Shown: positions 1 to 6,690 of the stretch, piece after piece | Layout of the letters: each line of letters starts with the position of its first letter | Position numbering within the stretch: position 1 is the first letter of the stretch | Assembly: GCA_964557285.1 (NCBI GenBank) | Contig: CAZKZS010000041.1 | Location: 1-21,865 of the forward strand | DNA length: 21,865 nucleotides | Direction of reading: 5' to 3' | Origin: SB15 sp964557285 | Lineage (GTDB): Bacteria; Chloroflexota; Anaerolineae; Aggregatilineales; J027 | Notes under the pieces: generated by a model | Databases searched by the model: none | Seen by the model: only the letters and a program-made list of their open reading frames with translations | Told to the model about the DNA's origin: nothing | Made by a program: the position numbers and the translations under genes

Positions 1-1
1 A

Positions 2-304
2 GCACTGTATGAGGCTGGTACACGGCATCTGCTGATTGATATGAGTGATGTCCCGTTTATGGGCAGCGCAGGATTGGTAGCGCTGCATAATCTGGCACTG
101 ATGATGCAGGAAAAACGCCTGCCTGAGGCTGAAGATGGATGGTCGGCGCTGCACGAGGTCAGCCTTGCAGCCGATAAGGGAAAACAGTTCAGTGTAAAAA
201 TTCTTAACCCGCAGCCCTCCGTTGACCGGGGTTTAGAACGCACCGGCATGAAGCAGTTTTTTGAGGTTCATACAGATATAGAAGCAGCGCTGGCTTCCTT
301 TTAA
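2..304 (+). CDS. STAS-domain protein (anti-anti-sigma factor-like), 5' truncated
   Basis: The reading frame is open from base 2, so the gene starts before the window; the ATG at 41 is internal. The visible 100 residues contain the core STAS signature: a hydrophobic strand ending in LLIDMSDVPFM, followed by GSAGL and a helix (VALHNLALMM). In SpoIIAA-type proteins this corresponds to the loop whose serine is phosphorylated by an anti-sigma kinase. Here the usual Asp before the Ser is Gly, while the Ser is kept. The C-terminal part (FEVHTDIEAALASF) matches the usual last STAS strand and helix ('F.vf.d...Al..'). Likely role: cytoplasmic partner-switching regulator, or a STAS domain at the end of a larger protein. 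The missing N-terminus prevents a choice. A hairpin terminator follows at 316-344. Confidence 0.8.
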   Translation, partial: ALYEAGTRHLLIDMSDVPFMGSAGLVALHNLALMMQEKRLPEAEDGWSALHEVSLAADKGKQFSVKILNPQPSVDRGLERTGMKQFFEVHTDIEAALASF

Positions 305-315
305 CGAAAATAATA

Positions 316-344
316 ACGCTTCTGGTCGTAGAAACCAGAAGCGT
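316..344. terminator. Bidirectional hairpin between convergent genes
   Basis: A perfect 11-bp stem, ACGCTTCTGGT (316-326) with ACCAGAAGCGT (334-344), has a 7-base loop. It lies between the STAS gene stop (304) and the stop of the convergent lipoprotein gene (353). Downstream U-richness is modest on both strands (TTATTTTT at 353-360 on +, ATTATTTTCG on -), so termination in either direction is plausible. Confidence 0.7.
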
Positions 345-352
345 CCTCCCCC

Positions 353-928
353 TTATTTTTGTGTAAGTTCAATCTGGTTAAAAGCACCCTGCGCGTTATA
401 GGTGCGAGCGCCGGATTGGTCCGAAGCGATAAAAGAAAACTGACCCGAAAACAGCCCGTTCTCTACGCTGTCTATGACCAGAACCCCACCTTTTGCATGA
501 TAAACACCCGTCGCACGAGTCGTTACGGTAGCACTCACCCGCCCTTCTGCATGAGCAGGCTGAAAGGGGACTAGATTGTACGTTCCCGGCTGAATATCAA
601 ACGGAAAATATAACGTAGCGCCATAACCGGAAAAGGGGTCAAAAAGCATTAGTACATATTCATCCGATGTGCTTTCGTCCCGTGCGCGTTCGCTTTCCTC
701 AATATTTTGTTCAGATTGTCCGGTCAGCAGCACCGTAAACGTTCCGGCGGGCAGGTCGGCGGACGACAAACTGGGTTCAGGGACATCGAACGTTGGCGCA
801 GGTGTCGCGGTAGCCGATGTTTCACCTGATGAACCGTTTCCATTGCCAGAATCGTCGTCATCTCCCCCACAGGCAGCCAGCACCACCGCCAGCGCAATGA
901 AAGTGAATATAAATATTAACTTCCGCAT
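353..928 (-). CDS. Small secreted lipoprotein, function unknown
   Basis: This 191-residue protein starts at the ATG at 928, preceded by GGGAAGG; an upstream in-frame start at 988 would put 20 odd residues before the signal peptide. The N-terminus is a type II signal peptide (MRKLIFIFTFIALAVVLAAC) with lipobox LAAC, so the mature protein begins at Cys20. It is followed by GGDDDD, which would disfavour inner-membrane retention where a Lol system exists, and by a Ser/Thr/Pro-rich linker (ATATPAPTFDVPEPS). The rest looks like a beta-rich globular domain with no catalytic motif I can recognise. It is divergent from another lipoprotein gene at 1066, and the 137-base spacer probably holds both promoters. 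No family assignment is offered. Confidence 0.75.
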   Translation of the reverse strand: MRKLIFIFTFIALAVVLAACGGDDDDSGNGNGSSGETSATATPAPTFDVPEPSLSSADLPAGTFTVLLTGQSEQNIEESERARDESTSDEYVLMLFDPFSGYGATLYFPFDIQPGTYNLVPFQPAHAEGRVSATVTTRATGVYHAKGGVLVIDSVENGLFSGQFSFIASDQSGARTYNAQGAFNQIELTQK

Positions 929-1010
929 GAGTCTATAAACCTTCCCAATTAGTATCAGCGAAATACATTTTATCAGGTTGAACAACAAATCGAAATTTCA
1001 CCCCCAACTT

Positions 1011-1039
1011 TTGCAATTGTGACACAAACTTGCTTAAAT
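1011..1039 (+). promoter_or_regulatory. Candidate promoter of the 1066 lipoprotein gene
   Basis: TTGCAA (1011-1016) and TTAAAT (1034-1039) are separated by 17 bases and lie 27 bases before the ATG. The -10 box overlaps a dyad at 1030-1047. This assignment rests on consensus matching only. Confidence 0.4.
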
Positions 1040-1047
1040 CTAAGCAA
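1030..1047. promoter_or_regulatory. Dyad TTGCTTA-N4-TAAGCAA, possible operator
   Basis: A perfect 7-bp inverted repeat, TTGCTTA (1030-1036) and TAAGCAA (1041-1047), has a 4-base spacer and covers the predicted -10 and start-site region upstream of the 1066 lipoprotein gene. It may be a repressor site or a short 5' UTR hairpin just upstream of the ribosome binding site. Confidence 0.35.
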
Positions 1048-1065
1048 CAGAGAAAGGAGTAAACC

Positions 1066-1620
1066 ATGTTGTCGTTACGACGGTTTATCCTGCTGCTTCT
1101 CGCGGTACTTGTACTGACGGGATGTGGGGATGAACCCTATAAAGAAGCCTATACCGCGCGTGGAAGTGAGGAGGCAGCCGTCAAAAACCTGGAAAAAACC
1201 TCTACTTTTTCCACCACTGAGGACACGATTCAACTGGTTGTACAATTTGACGAACGTACCGAATCGCTGCCTCTGGATGTGCGCTGGCTTGGTCCGGAAA
1301 ATTCGTTCCGTGACAATCTGGAAGTTATTGTTCCTGCCAATACCAGTTCTCTGGTGGTTGGCCTTGACCTTGAACAGAGTGGACGCCAATACTGGACCCC
1401 CGGCGAATGGAAAGTTGAGATTCGGCTGGATGGCAGACAGGTTGACCAGGTAGCTTTTAATGTCGAAGGGGACATCCCCGAAGGCGCGGAAGAAACCACC
1501 GAAACCGAAGCTGGCGAACCCAGTATTGAAAATCCCACCAATCCGTTTGGCAGCCCACAGGCCACTCCCACTTTTAACGTGGAACAGCCCTCCAATCCCT
1601 TTGGAAGCGGCGGCAACTAA
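1066..1620 (+). CDS. Small secreted lipoprotein with NPFGS repeats, function unknown
   Basis: This 184-residue protein has a strong AGAAAGGAG ribosome binding site 6 bases before the ATG. Residues 1-20 form a lipoprotein signal peptide (LLLLAVLVLTGC) with lipobox LTGC. The central part (about residues 50-140) looks like an immunoglobulin-like beta domain, with alternating strands such as TIQLVVQFDE and a 'PGEWKVEIRLDG' turn. The C-terminal 40 residues are low-complexity, with two NPFGS copies (in NPTNPFGSPQ and PSNPFGSGG). It could be an extracytoplasmic accessory or adhesion-type lipoprotein. It is not a solute-binding protein: it is far too short and lacks that fold. It precedes the sugar permease operon by 99 bases, with a hairpin between, so co-transcription is uncertain. 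Confidence 0.75.
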   Translation: MLSLRRFILLLLAVLVLTGCGDEPYKEAYTARGSEEAAVKNLEKTSTFSTTEDTIQLVVQFDERTESLPLDVRWLGPENSFRDNLEVIVPANTSSLVVGLDLEQSGRQYWTPGEWKVEIRLDGRQVDQVAFNVEGDIPEGAEETTETEAGEPSIENPTNPFGSPQATPTFNVEQPSNPFGSGGN

Positions 1621-1623
1621 GCC

Positions 1624-1667
1624 CCTGAATGTCTAATTCAGTTTTTTTTGATTAGACACAATTCAGG
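1624..1667. terminator. Terminator-like hairpin nested in a longer inverted repeat
   Basis: CTGAAT (1625-1630) pairs with ATTCAG (1636-1641) and is followed at once by eight T (1642-1649), a short intrinsic-terminator-like form after the 1066 gene. A competing longer pairing is also visible: CCTGAATGTCTAAT (1624-1637) with ATTAGAC and ATTCAGG (1651-1657 and 1661-1667), with a 3-base bulge. In that fold the T-run sits in the loop. The repeat ends right at the -10 of the next operon. Confidence 0.5.
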
Positions 1668-1673
1668 TATAAT
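1645..1673 (+). promoter_or_regulatory. Predicted promoter of the sugar permease operon
   Basis: A perfect TATAAT lies at 1668-1673. A weak -35 (TTTTTG, 1645-1650) stands 17 bases upstream. Transcription would begin near 1680, giving about 40 bases of leader before the ATG at 1720. The putative operator at 1675-1692 covers the start site. Confidence 0.5.
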
Positions 1674-1674
1674 T

Positions 1675-1692
1675 GGTTAAACGATTAAATGA
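1675..1692. promoter_or_regulatory. Putative LacI-family operator (copy 1)
   Basis: The 18-mer GGTTAAACGATTAAATGA occurs here and, on the opposite strand, at 11285-11302 upstream of the beta-phosphoglucomutase gene. Its core TTAA-aCGa-TTAA is a near-palindrome around a central CG, the usual layout of LacI-family operators, where the hinge-helix Leu inserts at the central CpG. It begins one base after the -10 box, a position suited to repression. The likely binder is the LacI-type protein encoded at 5693. Confidence 0.6.
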
Positions 1693-1719
1693 CCTCTTGA
1701 ATAGTAATTTGGAGTTCTT

Positions 1720-3924
1720 ATGGCTGTTGAAACGAGTGTACAAAAAAATTACACCCGGCAACCCATCGAAAATATAGAGGACTTGACTCTCGCTCTCCGT
1801 GCCTACTATGTCATCATTTGGCATTTCGTTTGCGGCAGCCTCAGCCTGATTTTTGCGCTGATGATGCTGACTCCATCCACCTTTGAGGATACATTTCTGG
1901 AATCCACCGCCAACACGCTGAACAATATCTCTGAGGCAGCCATTTTTCGCTGGTCGCCCGACGGTTTTATTGATGGCTTTTTGCTGATTTTTTTTACAGT
2001 CTTTGGGGTCGTCATGTTGGGCCTGATTCCCGGCTTATTTCAACGTCAGGCCCGCGCCCGCTTAGCCAGTCTCGCGCTGAACTACATTGGAGCGCTGCTG
2101 AGCGCCTTTTACATGCTGCGCCAGATGACGGTCAATGAAGATTTGCTCCTCAACAATATCGGCGGAAAAGCAGACAACAGCCTATTTGTTGAACGGCTGC
2201 TGCAAGGGGCCGAGGTGTTGCCTGTGGTGCTGCTGTTTGGGGTAGCAGCCTGGGCGCTGTTCGGGCAGCGAATCGGGCAGGTTTATAAAGAAACACTCGA
2301 CCAGCGAGAAGCGATTTTTGCTTATCTTTATATCTCGCCCTATCTGCTGCTTGCCAGCATTTTTACAATTGGCCTGCTGGGAATGGCATTTTATCTCAGC
2401 TTCAATGACCTTGACCTGTACGGGCCGGTCAACTGGGTAGGACTGGAAAACTATCAAGAAGCGTTAAGCGATGAAAAATTCCTGATCGCTATTTCTAACG
2501 TGGTCTGGTACGCGCTGATTGTGGTCGTTGCACAGACCATTATTGCTTTTGGGCTGGCCGTCCTGATGAATGAAAAGTTCGGCGGGCGGCGGTTTTTCCG
2601 CACCCTGTTTTATGCCCCCAGTGTCACCTCCTCCGTTGTTATTTCATTGATATTCCTGTGGCTGTTTAGTGGACGCGGCTTCATCAACCAGATTGTGTTT
2701 AACTGGTTGGGCTTAGGCGGATTCATAGAAAGTCTGGGGATCCGCGTGCCGCCGGGCAGCCCCGGCTTGCAGTGGTACAACACCCCTGACCGCCTGGGCG
2801 ACATCAGCTATCTCCGACCTTTCTTCGGGGATACGTGGTTTTATGTGTATGGACTGCTGTTTTTGCTGCTGGCTATCCTGATGGGGTCACGGGTAGCAGT
2901 CTGGCTCAGGCAAAATGCCTACAGTCAAAAAGCCGCCCAAACCGTGTTAATAGTCACGGCAGCCGCGACGGTGATTCTGGTCGGGCTTTACGCCGCGTGG
3001 CAGGGTTTGGACAGCACGCAGGAAATTGTCCGTTCCTCAATTTTGTTATCTGCGGTAGGGCTGGTGATTGGCGCAGTCGTTATGAACCGGATGAAACTGG
3101 CCGAACCTTCCGCCTATGCAGTTCGCAGTACCCTGATGGGAGGGGCGATCTGGATGGCCGTCATCATCGTGGCGAATTTTATTCTTGGCGGCAGCATCAA
3201 CGACATTAACGCGGGAGTCATTGCCATCGGCGGCACGTTATTCGGGCTGCTGGCGGGCGCGGTGGCTGCCAGTGTGTCATACATCCAGAGCCGGAAACCC
3301 CAACAGGAAATTCTCGTCAGCGAAAATCCAACCCCCGTAGAGCGTATTTCTGAAATTGGCGGGGTGGGGCTACCTGTGCTGCTGGCCGTCCTGCTGGCGG
3401 TGGGTGCGTGGATTGCCACCAAAGCCTACGGCTTAAATGAGGGGTCGAATCTGGGCGACAAGGAATTTGATGCTCTGCTCATGCGCGGCCCCAGCGTCGC
3501 TTTTATGACTATCATGCTGCAAAACGTATTTACCACCGCCCCCACGTTTATGCTGATGTATCTGGCCGCCCTGCAAGATGTTTCGCCTTCCCTGTATGAA
3601 GCGGCACAAATTGACGGCGCAAATCCCTGGCAGCGATTTACAAAAATCACTGTCCCTCTGCTGCGTCCGGTCACACTGCTGGTCATCGTGCTGAGTACCA
3701 TTGGCACGCTGCAACTCTTTGACCAGATTGCCATCATCACACGCGGCGGCCCTATTGATACCACTCTTGTTCCCGTTTACCTGATTTACACGACGGCCTT
3801 AGGCAGTCAGATTCAGGCGCGGGTAGGATACGCTTCGGCAATGGCATTTATTCTGGGCGCGATTATTTTTGCCTTTACTTACATTCAGCGCCGCTATATT
3901 GAAGAAGGAACGGAGGGGTATTAA
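1720..3924 (+). CDS. Sugar ABC transporter permease, MalF/UgpA-like, with large membrane insert
   Basis: This 734-residue integral membrane protein is more than twice the usual length of a CUT1 permease (about 300). Residues 1-190 hold about four extra hydrophobic segments. The canonical core starts near residue 198 (AIFAYLYISPYLLL), passes the 'FNDLDLYGPVNWVGLENY' loop and the FFRTLFYAPSVTSS...WLFSGRGFIN segment (about 290-322), and resumes near residue 587. The EAA loop that docks on the ATPase is at about 627-650 (EAAQIDGANPWQ...ITVPLLRP). Between about 350 and 583 lies an insert with about six further hydrophobic segments and a short charged loop (SRKPQQEILVSENPTPVERI). A GGAG ribosome binding site precedes the ATG. 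The next permease begins 2 bases after the stop, so the two probably form a heterodimer. Substrate is inferred from the GH65 neighbour: an alpha-glucoside. Confidence 0.85.
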   Translation: MAVETSVQKNYTRQPIENIEDLTLALRAYYVIIWHFVCGSLSLIFALMMLTPSTFEDTFLESTANTLNNISEAAIFRWSPDGFIDGFLLIFFTVFGVVMLGLIPGLFQRQARARLASLALNYIGALLSAFYMLRQMTVNEDLLLNNIGGKADNSLFVERLLQGAEVLPVVLLFGVAAWALFGQRIGQVYKETLDQREAIFAYLYISPYLLLASIFTIGLLGMAFYLSFNDLDLYGPVNWVGLENYQEALSDEKFLIAISNVVWYALIVVVAQTIIAFGLAVLMNEKFGGRRFFRTLFYAPSVTSSVVISLIFLWLFSGRGFINQIVFNWLGLGGFIESLGIRVPPGSPGLQWYNTPDRLGDISYLRPFFGDTWFYVYGLLFLLLAILMGSRVAVWLRQNAYSQKAAQTVLIVTAAATVILVGLYAAWQGLDSTQEIVRSSILLSAVGLVIGAVVMNRMKLAEPSAYAVRSTLMGGAIWMAVIIVANFILGGSINDINAGVIAIGGTLFGLLAGAVAASVSYIQSRKPQQEILVSENPTPVERISEIGGVGLPVLLAVLLAVGAWIATKAYGLNEGSNLGDKEFDALLMRGPSVAFMTIMLQNVFTTAPTFMLMYLAALQDVSPSLYEAAQIDGANPWQRFTKITVPLLRPVTLLVIVLSTIGTLQLFDQIAIITRGGPIDTTLVPVYLIYTTALGSQIQARVGYASAMAFILGAIIFAFTYIQRRYIEEGTEGY

Positions 3925-3926
3925 AC

Positions 3927-5000
3927 ATGGCTGCCATTACCCGAAAACCCGCTGTGCAGTTGGATACCCGTATCTTCACGAGCATTTTCCGTTATATCCT
4001 CCTGGTTGTGATCGGGTTAATTTTCATCATGCCGTTCCTGCTGGCCTTTCTGGGCGGCTTCAAAACAGACCGCGAAATTTTTGACTTCCCGCCGCGCATT
4101 TTGCCGGATGGATGGACGGGGCAGGGACGGTTTGAAGGGGAAAATGCCGAATCGCGTTATTCCTTGACGGACCTGTTCAGCGATGAACTTATCCCCTTTA
4201 CTTCGGATGCTGTCACCACTGACCCGCGTGACCTTTCCCAATCCCCGTTCCGGCTGCGTGGGGAATCACAGGTCGGCTGGACGGTGCGCGACCAGTATGG
4301 CCTTTCCAACTGGGTAAATGTATTTAAAGCCGGAGAATGTCGGGAAGGCTGGTTAGGCGGCTACTGCTTCCCCTACTGGCTGTGGAACAGTGTTTTCCTG
4401 GCAGTCATCAACGTGACCACCCGCGTTTTTCTGGCGACGATGGCCGGATACGCTTTTGCCCGTATGAATTTCCCCGGTAAAAATGTGGTTTTTACCTTCA
4501 TGCTGGCAACGCTGATGATTCCCGGCGCGGTCACGCTCATTCCGGGGTATGTGCTGATTGCAGATATAGGATGGGTTGGTACGTTCTGGTCGCTAGTGAT
4601 TCCAAGCGCGGTAGAGGTGTTTGGCATCTTTTTGATGACACAATTCCTCAAGTCCATCCCGAAAGATTTGGAGGAAGCCGCCCGCGTGGACGGGGCGACT
4701 CAGTGGCAAATCATCTGGAAAATTGTCATTCCTCTGGTGCGTCCGGCGCTGATTGTGCTGGCGATTAACGCTTTCCAGGGGTCATGGAACAACTTCCTGA
4801 CGCCGCTTCTGTATCTGCGCGGCGATCCCGCCATTTTTACCCTGCCGGTGGGGTTGCAATACTTCCAGCAGAACTTCCGTCAGCAGTGGAATCTAACCCT
4901 TATCGGTTCAATGTTTAACGCGATTCCCGTGCTGGTAATTTTCCTCATCTTCAACCGCTATTTTGTTGAAGGGGTAAGTTACGCGGGAGTTAAGGGTTAA
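3927..5000 (+). CDS. Sugar ABC transporter permease, MalG-like
   Basis: This 357-residue permease of the carbohydrate (CUT1) MalG type would pair with the MalF-like subunit immediately upstream. TM1 is near residues 20-40 (LLVVIGLIFIMPFLLAFLGGFKT). An extended extracytoplasmic loop of about 100 residues follows (DREIFDFPPRILP... to ...CFPYW), larger than in standard MalG proteins (270-300 residues). The typical core then runs NSVFLAVINV-TRVFLATMAGYAFARMNFPG. The EAA loop is at about 249-271 (EEAARVDGATQWQ...IPLVRP), and the C-terminus is the usual 'FNRYFVEGVSYAGVKG'. It begins with MAAITRKP, the same eight residues that start the unrelated permease at 15159. No ATPase gene accompanies the pair. 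Confidence 0.9.
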   Translation: MAAITRKPAVQLDTRIFTSIFRYILLVVIGLIFIMPFLLAFLGGFKTDREIFDFPPRILPDGWTGQGRFEGENAESRYSLTDLFSDELIPFTSDAVTTDPRDLSQSPFRLRGESQVGWTVRDQYGLSNWVNVFKAGECREGWLGGYCFPYWLWNSVFLAVINVTTRVFLATMAGYAFARMNFPGKNVVFTFMLATLMIPGAVTLIPGYVLIADIGWVGTFWSLVIPSAVEVFGIFLMTQFLKSIPKDLEEAARVDGATQWQIIWKIVIPLVRPALIVLAINAFQGSWNNFLTPLLYLRGDPAIFTLPVGLQYFQQNFRQQWNLTLIGSMFNAIPVLVIFLIFNRYFVEGVSYAGVKG

Positions 5001-5004
5001 CTTT

Positions 5005-5616
5005 ATGAGTTTGCTGTGGCGAGCCATGGTTGCCTGGTGGGATGACATGATTGATTTTTTCATTGTCAACCTGCTCTGGCTCGCCCTGTCCTTAACCGTG
5101 ATTGGGATTCCTCCGGCGCTGGCTGCCATGTACCAGATGGCCGCCCATTCCGTCGAACGCGATTTAGTGGATTGGCGGAAGTTTATCACAGCCTTCCGCC
5201 AGCATTTTTTCGCGGCGTGGCGCTGGGGCATGTTGCAACTGGTCATTTATGGCATAGGAGGGTTCAACTTTCTGTACTATGCTCAGGCGGAAGGCGGATT
5301 CTGGGTGGTGCTGCGGGTGGTCTGGTTTGCGGTGCTGGTCGGGCTGACCGTGTTAAATATCTTCTACTGGCCGTTTTACTTTCAGGAAGATGACCGCCGC
5401 CTGAAAAATACCTACCGCAACATTCTGGTGATGCTGACCGTTCACACCGGACGCGCCGCGTTTGTGGTGGTTTTTACGGTCATATACGGGGTGTTTTCTG
5501 TGGCGACGGGGGTACTGCTGACCTTTGCCACTATGCCGCTTATTACTTTACTGGCGACCCTTCTGGTGTACGATGTGCTGAAACCACACCGCCAGACGCC
5601 GCTTATCTCCCGGTAA
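5005..5616 (+). CDS. YesL-like membrane protein (DUF624)
   Basis: This 203-residue protein starts 4 bases after the permease stop, so it is co-transcribed. It has four to five hydrophobic helices: FFIVNLLWLALSLTVIGIPPALAAMYQMA near the N-terminus, then GMLQLVIYGIGGFNFL, VVLRVVWFAVLVGLTVLNIFYW, and two near the C-terminus. The PPALAAMYQMA turn and a DWRKFITAFRQHFFAAWRWG segment fit the DUF624/YesL family. These proteins are common in operons with CUT1 sugar permeases in Firmicutes and Chloroflexota. Their biochemical role is not established; an accessory role for the transporter is inferred from context only. Confidence 0.75.
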   Translation: MSLLWRAMVAWWDDMIDFFIVNLLWLALSLTVIGIPPALAAMYQMAAHSVERDLVDWRKFITAFRQHFFAAWRWGMLQLVIYGIGGFNFLYYAQAEGGFWVVLRVVWFAVLVGLTVLNIFYWPFYFQEDDRRLKNTYRNILVMLTVHTGRAAFVVVFTVIYGVFSVATGVLLTFATMPLITLLATLLVYDVLKPHRQTPLISR

Positions 5617-5692
5617 CAAGATTAAACATAGAAACCATGAACCCTTGCCTTATATACTATAGGAACAAAAAAACTAAAACTGGTAAGTTCCA

Positions 5693-6679
5693 ATGGCAAC
5701 AATAAAAGACGTGGCGAAGGCTGCGGGGGTTTCCACAGCCACTGTTTCTTATGTTTTAAACGGGACCAAGCGCATTGGGGAAGAAGTGGAACAACGGGTG
5801 CGGCTGGCTGCCGAAATGCTGCAATATCATCCCAACGCGGCAGCCCAGAATTTACGGCGTTCGCAAACCCATGTCATCGGGTACGAACTTCCGATTCCGC
5901 TGCCCGGAGATATGTCCCTTTTTATGCAGCGTTTTACCTATGACCTGACGCTGGCCGCAGAAAGTTACGGCTATCACCTCATCACCTTTGCGCCTACGGA
6001 TGTCCGTCAGCCGTTGAATATTTACCAGCAGTTGATTCTTTCCAGCCGCATTGACGGGTTTGTGATTTCTAATACCAACTGGCGGGACGAGCGTTTGAAA
6101 TTTTTGCTGCAAAACAATTTCCCCTTTGTTTCCTTCGGGCGCTCCGACCTTGAACTGGAATTTCCCTACGTGGATGTGGACGGCTACGAAGGGATTCATC
6201 AGGTGATGGAACACCTGCTGAGGCTGGGGCATCGGGAAATCGCTTTTATTGGCTGGCCGGAGGGGTCATTTAGCGGGGACAGCCGTTACAGCGCCTATCG
6301 GGACTGCCTGCCGGGCGTGCCGCGTGTGCGCCGCGTGAAAAATGACATCGAACAGGGCTATTACGCCGCCAAATCCCTGATGGAAAATCCGCCGACGGCG
6401 CTGGTATGTGTCAGCGACGTGTTAGCTATTGGCGCAATGCGCTACCTGGCAGAAGCCAATTACCGGATAGGGGTAGATATAGCCGTAACCGGATTCGATG
6501 ATACGCCGCTTGCCCAGTACATCACCCCGCCCCTGACCAGCGTCCAGCAGCCTATTCGTGAGGTAGTCAAAAACCTGATTGATATGCTGGTGGCAGCCAT
6601 GGAACAAACGCCTGCGCCGCCAGAACGTCATCTGCTCCTTAAACCCAGTCTCATTGTTCGACAAAGTACATTACCTTAG
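5693..6679 (+). CDS. LacI/GalR-family transcriptional regulator
   Basis: This 328-residue protein has the family's usual length. Residues 3-24 are the helix-turn-helix (TIKDVAKAAGVSTATVSYVLNG). The hinge helix (about 49-57, AAAQNLRRS) keeps Leu54, the residue that intercalates at the central CpG of the operator. The periplasmic-binding-protein-like effector domain runs from about 61 (HVIGYELPIP) and includes DGFVISN, a VDVDGYEGIHQVMEHLLRLGHREIAFIG region, and the C-terminal DVLAIGAMR...VTGFDDTPLAQYITPPLTSVQQP. It is followed 11 bases later by the GH65 gene, so it is the obvious local regulator of alpha-glucoside use, with the 18-mers at 1675 and 11285 as likely sites. The ribosome binding site is weak. 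A possible promoter -10 (TATACT, 5653-5658) lies in the 76-base gap upstream. Confidence 0.92.
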   Translation: MATIKDVAKAAGVSTATVSYVLNGTKRIGEEVEQRVRLAAEMLQYHPNAAAQNLRRSQTHVIGYELPIPLPGDMSLFMQRFTYDLTLAAESYGYHLITFAPTDVRQPLNIYQQLILSSRIDGFVISNTNWRDERLKFLLQNNFPFVSFGRSDLELEFPYVDVDGYEGIHQVMEHLLRLGHREIAFIGWPEGSFSGDSRYSAYRDCLPGVPRVRRVKNDIEQGYYAAKSLMENPPTALVCVSDVLAIGAMRYLAEANYRIGVDIAVTGFDDTPLAQYITPPLTSVQQPIREVVKNLIDMLVAAMEQTPAPPERHLLLKPSLIVRQSTLP

Positions 6680-6690
6680 AGTGAAGGCCT

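Noticed and set aside
1066..1620. The lipoprotein next to the permeases as the missing sugar-binding protein
   Set aside because: At 184 residues with a beta-rich core and low-complexity tail it cannot form the two-lobed binding-protein fold.
5662..5691. GGAAC...GTTCC inverted repeat upstream of the LacI-type gene as an autoregulatory operator
   Set aside because: The arms are only 5 bp with a 20-base spacer, there is no central CG, and it does not resemble the shared 18-mer.
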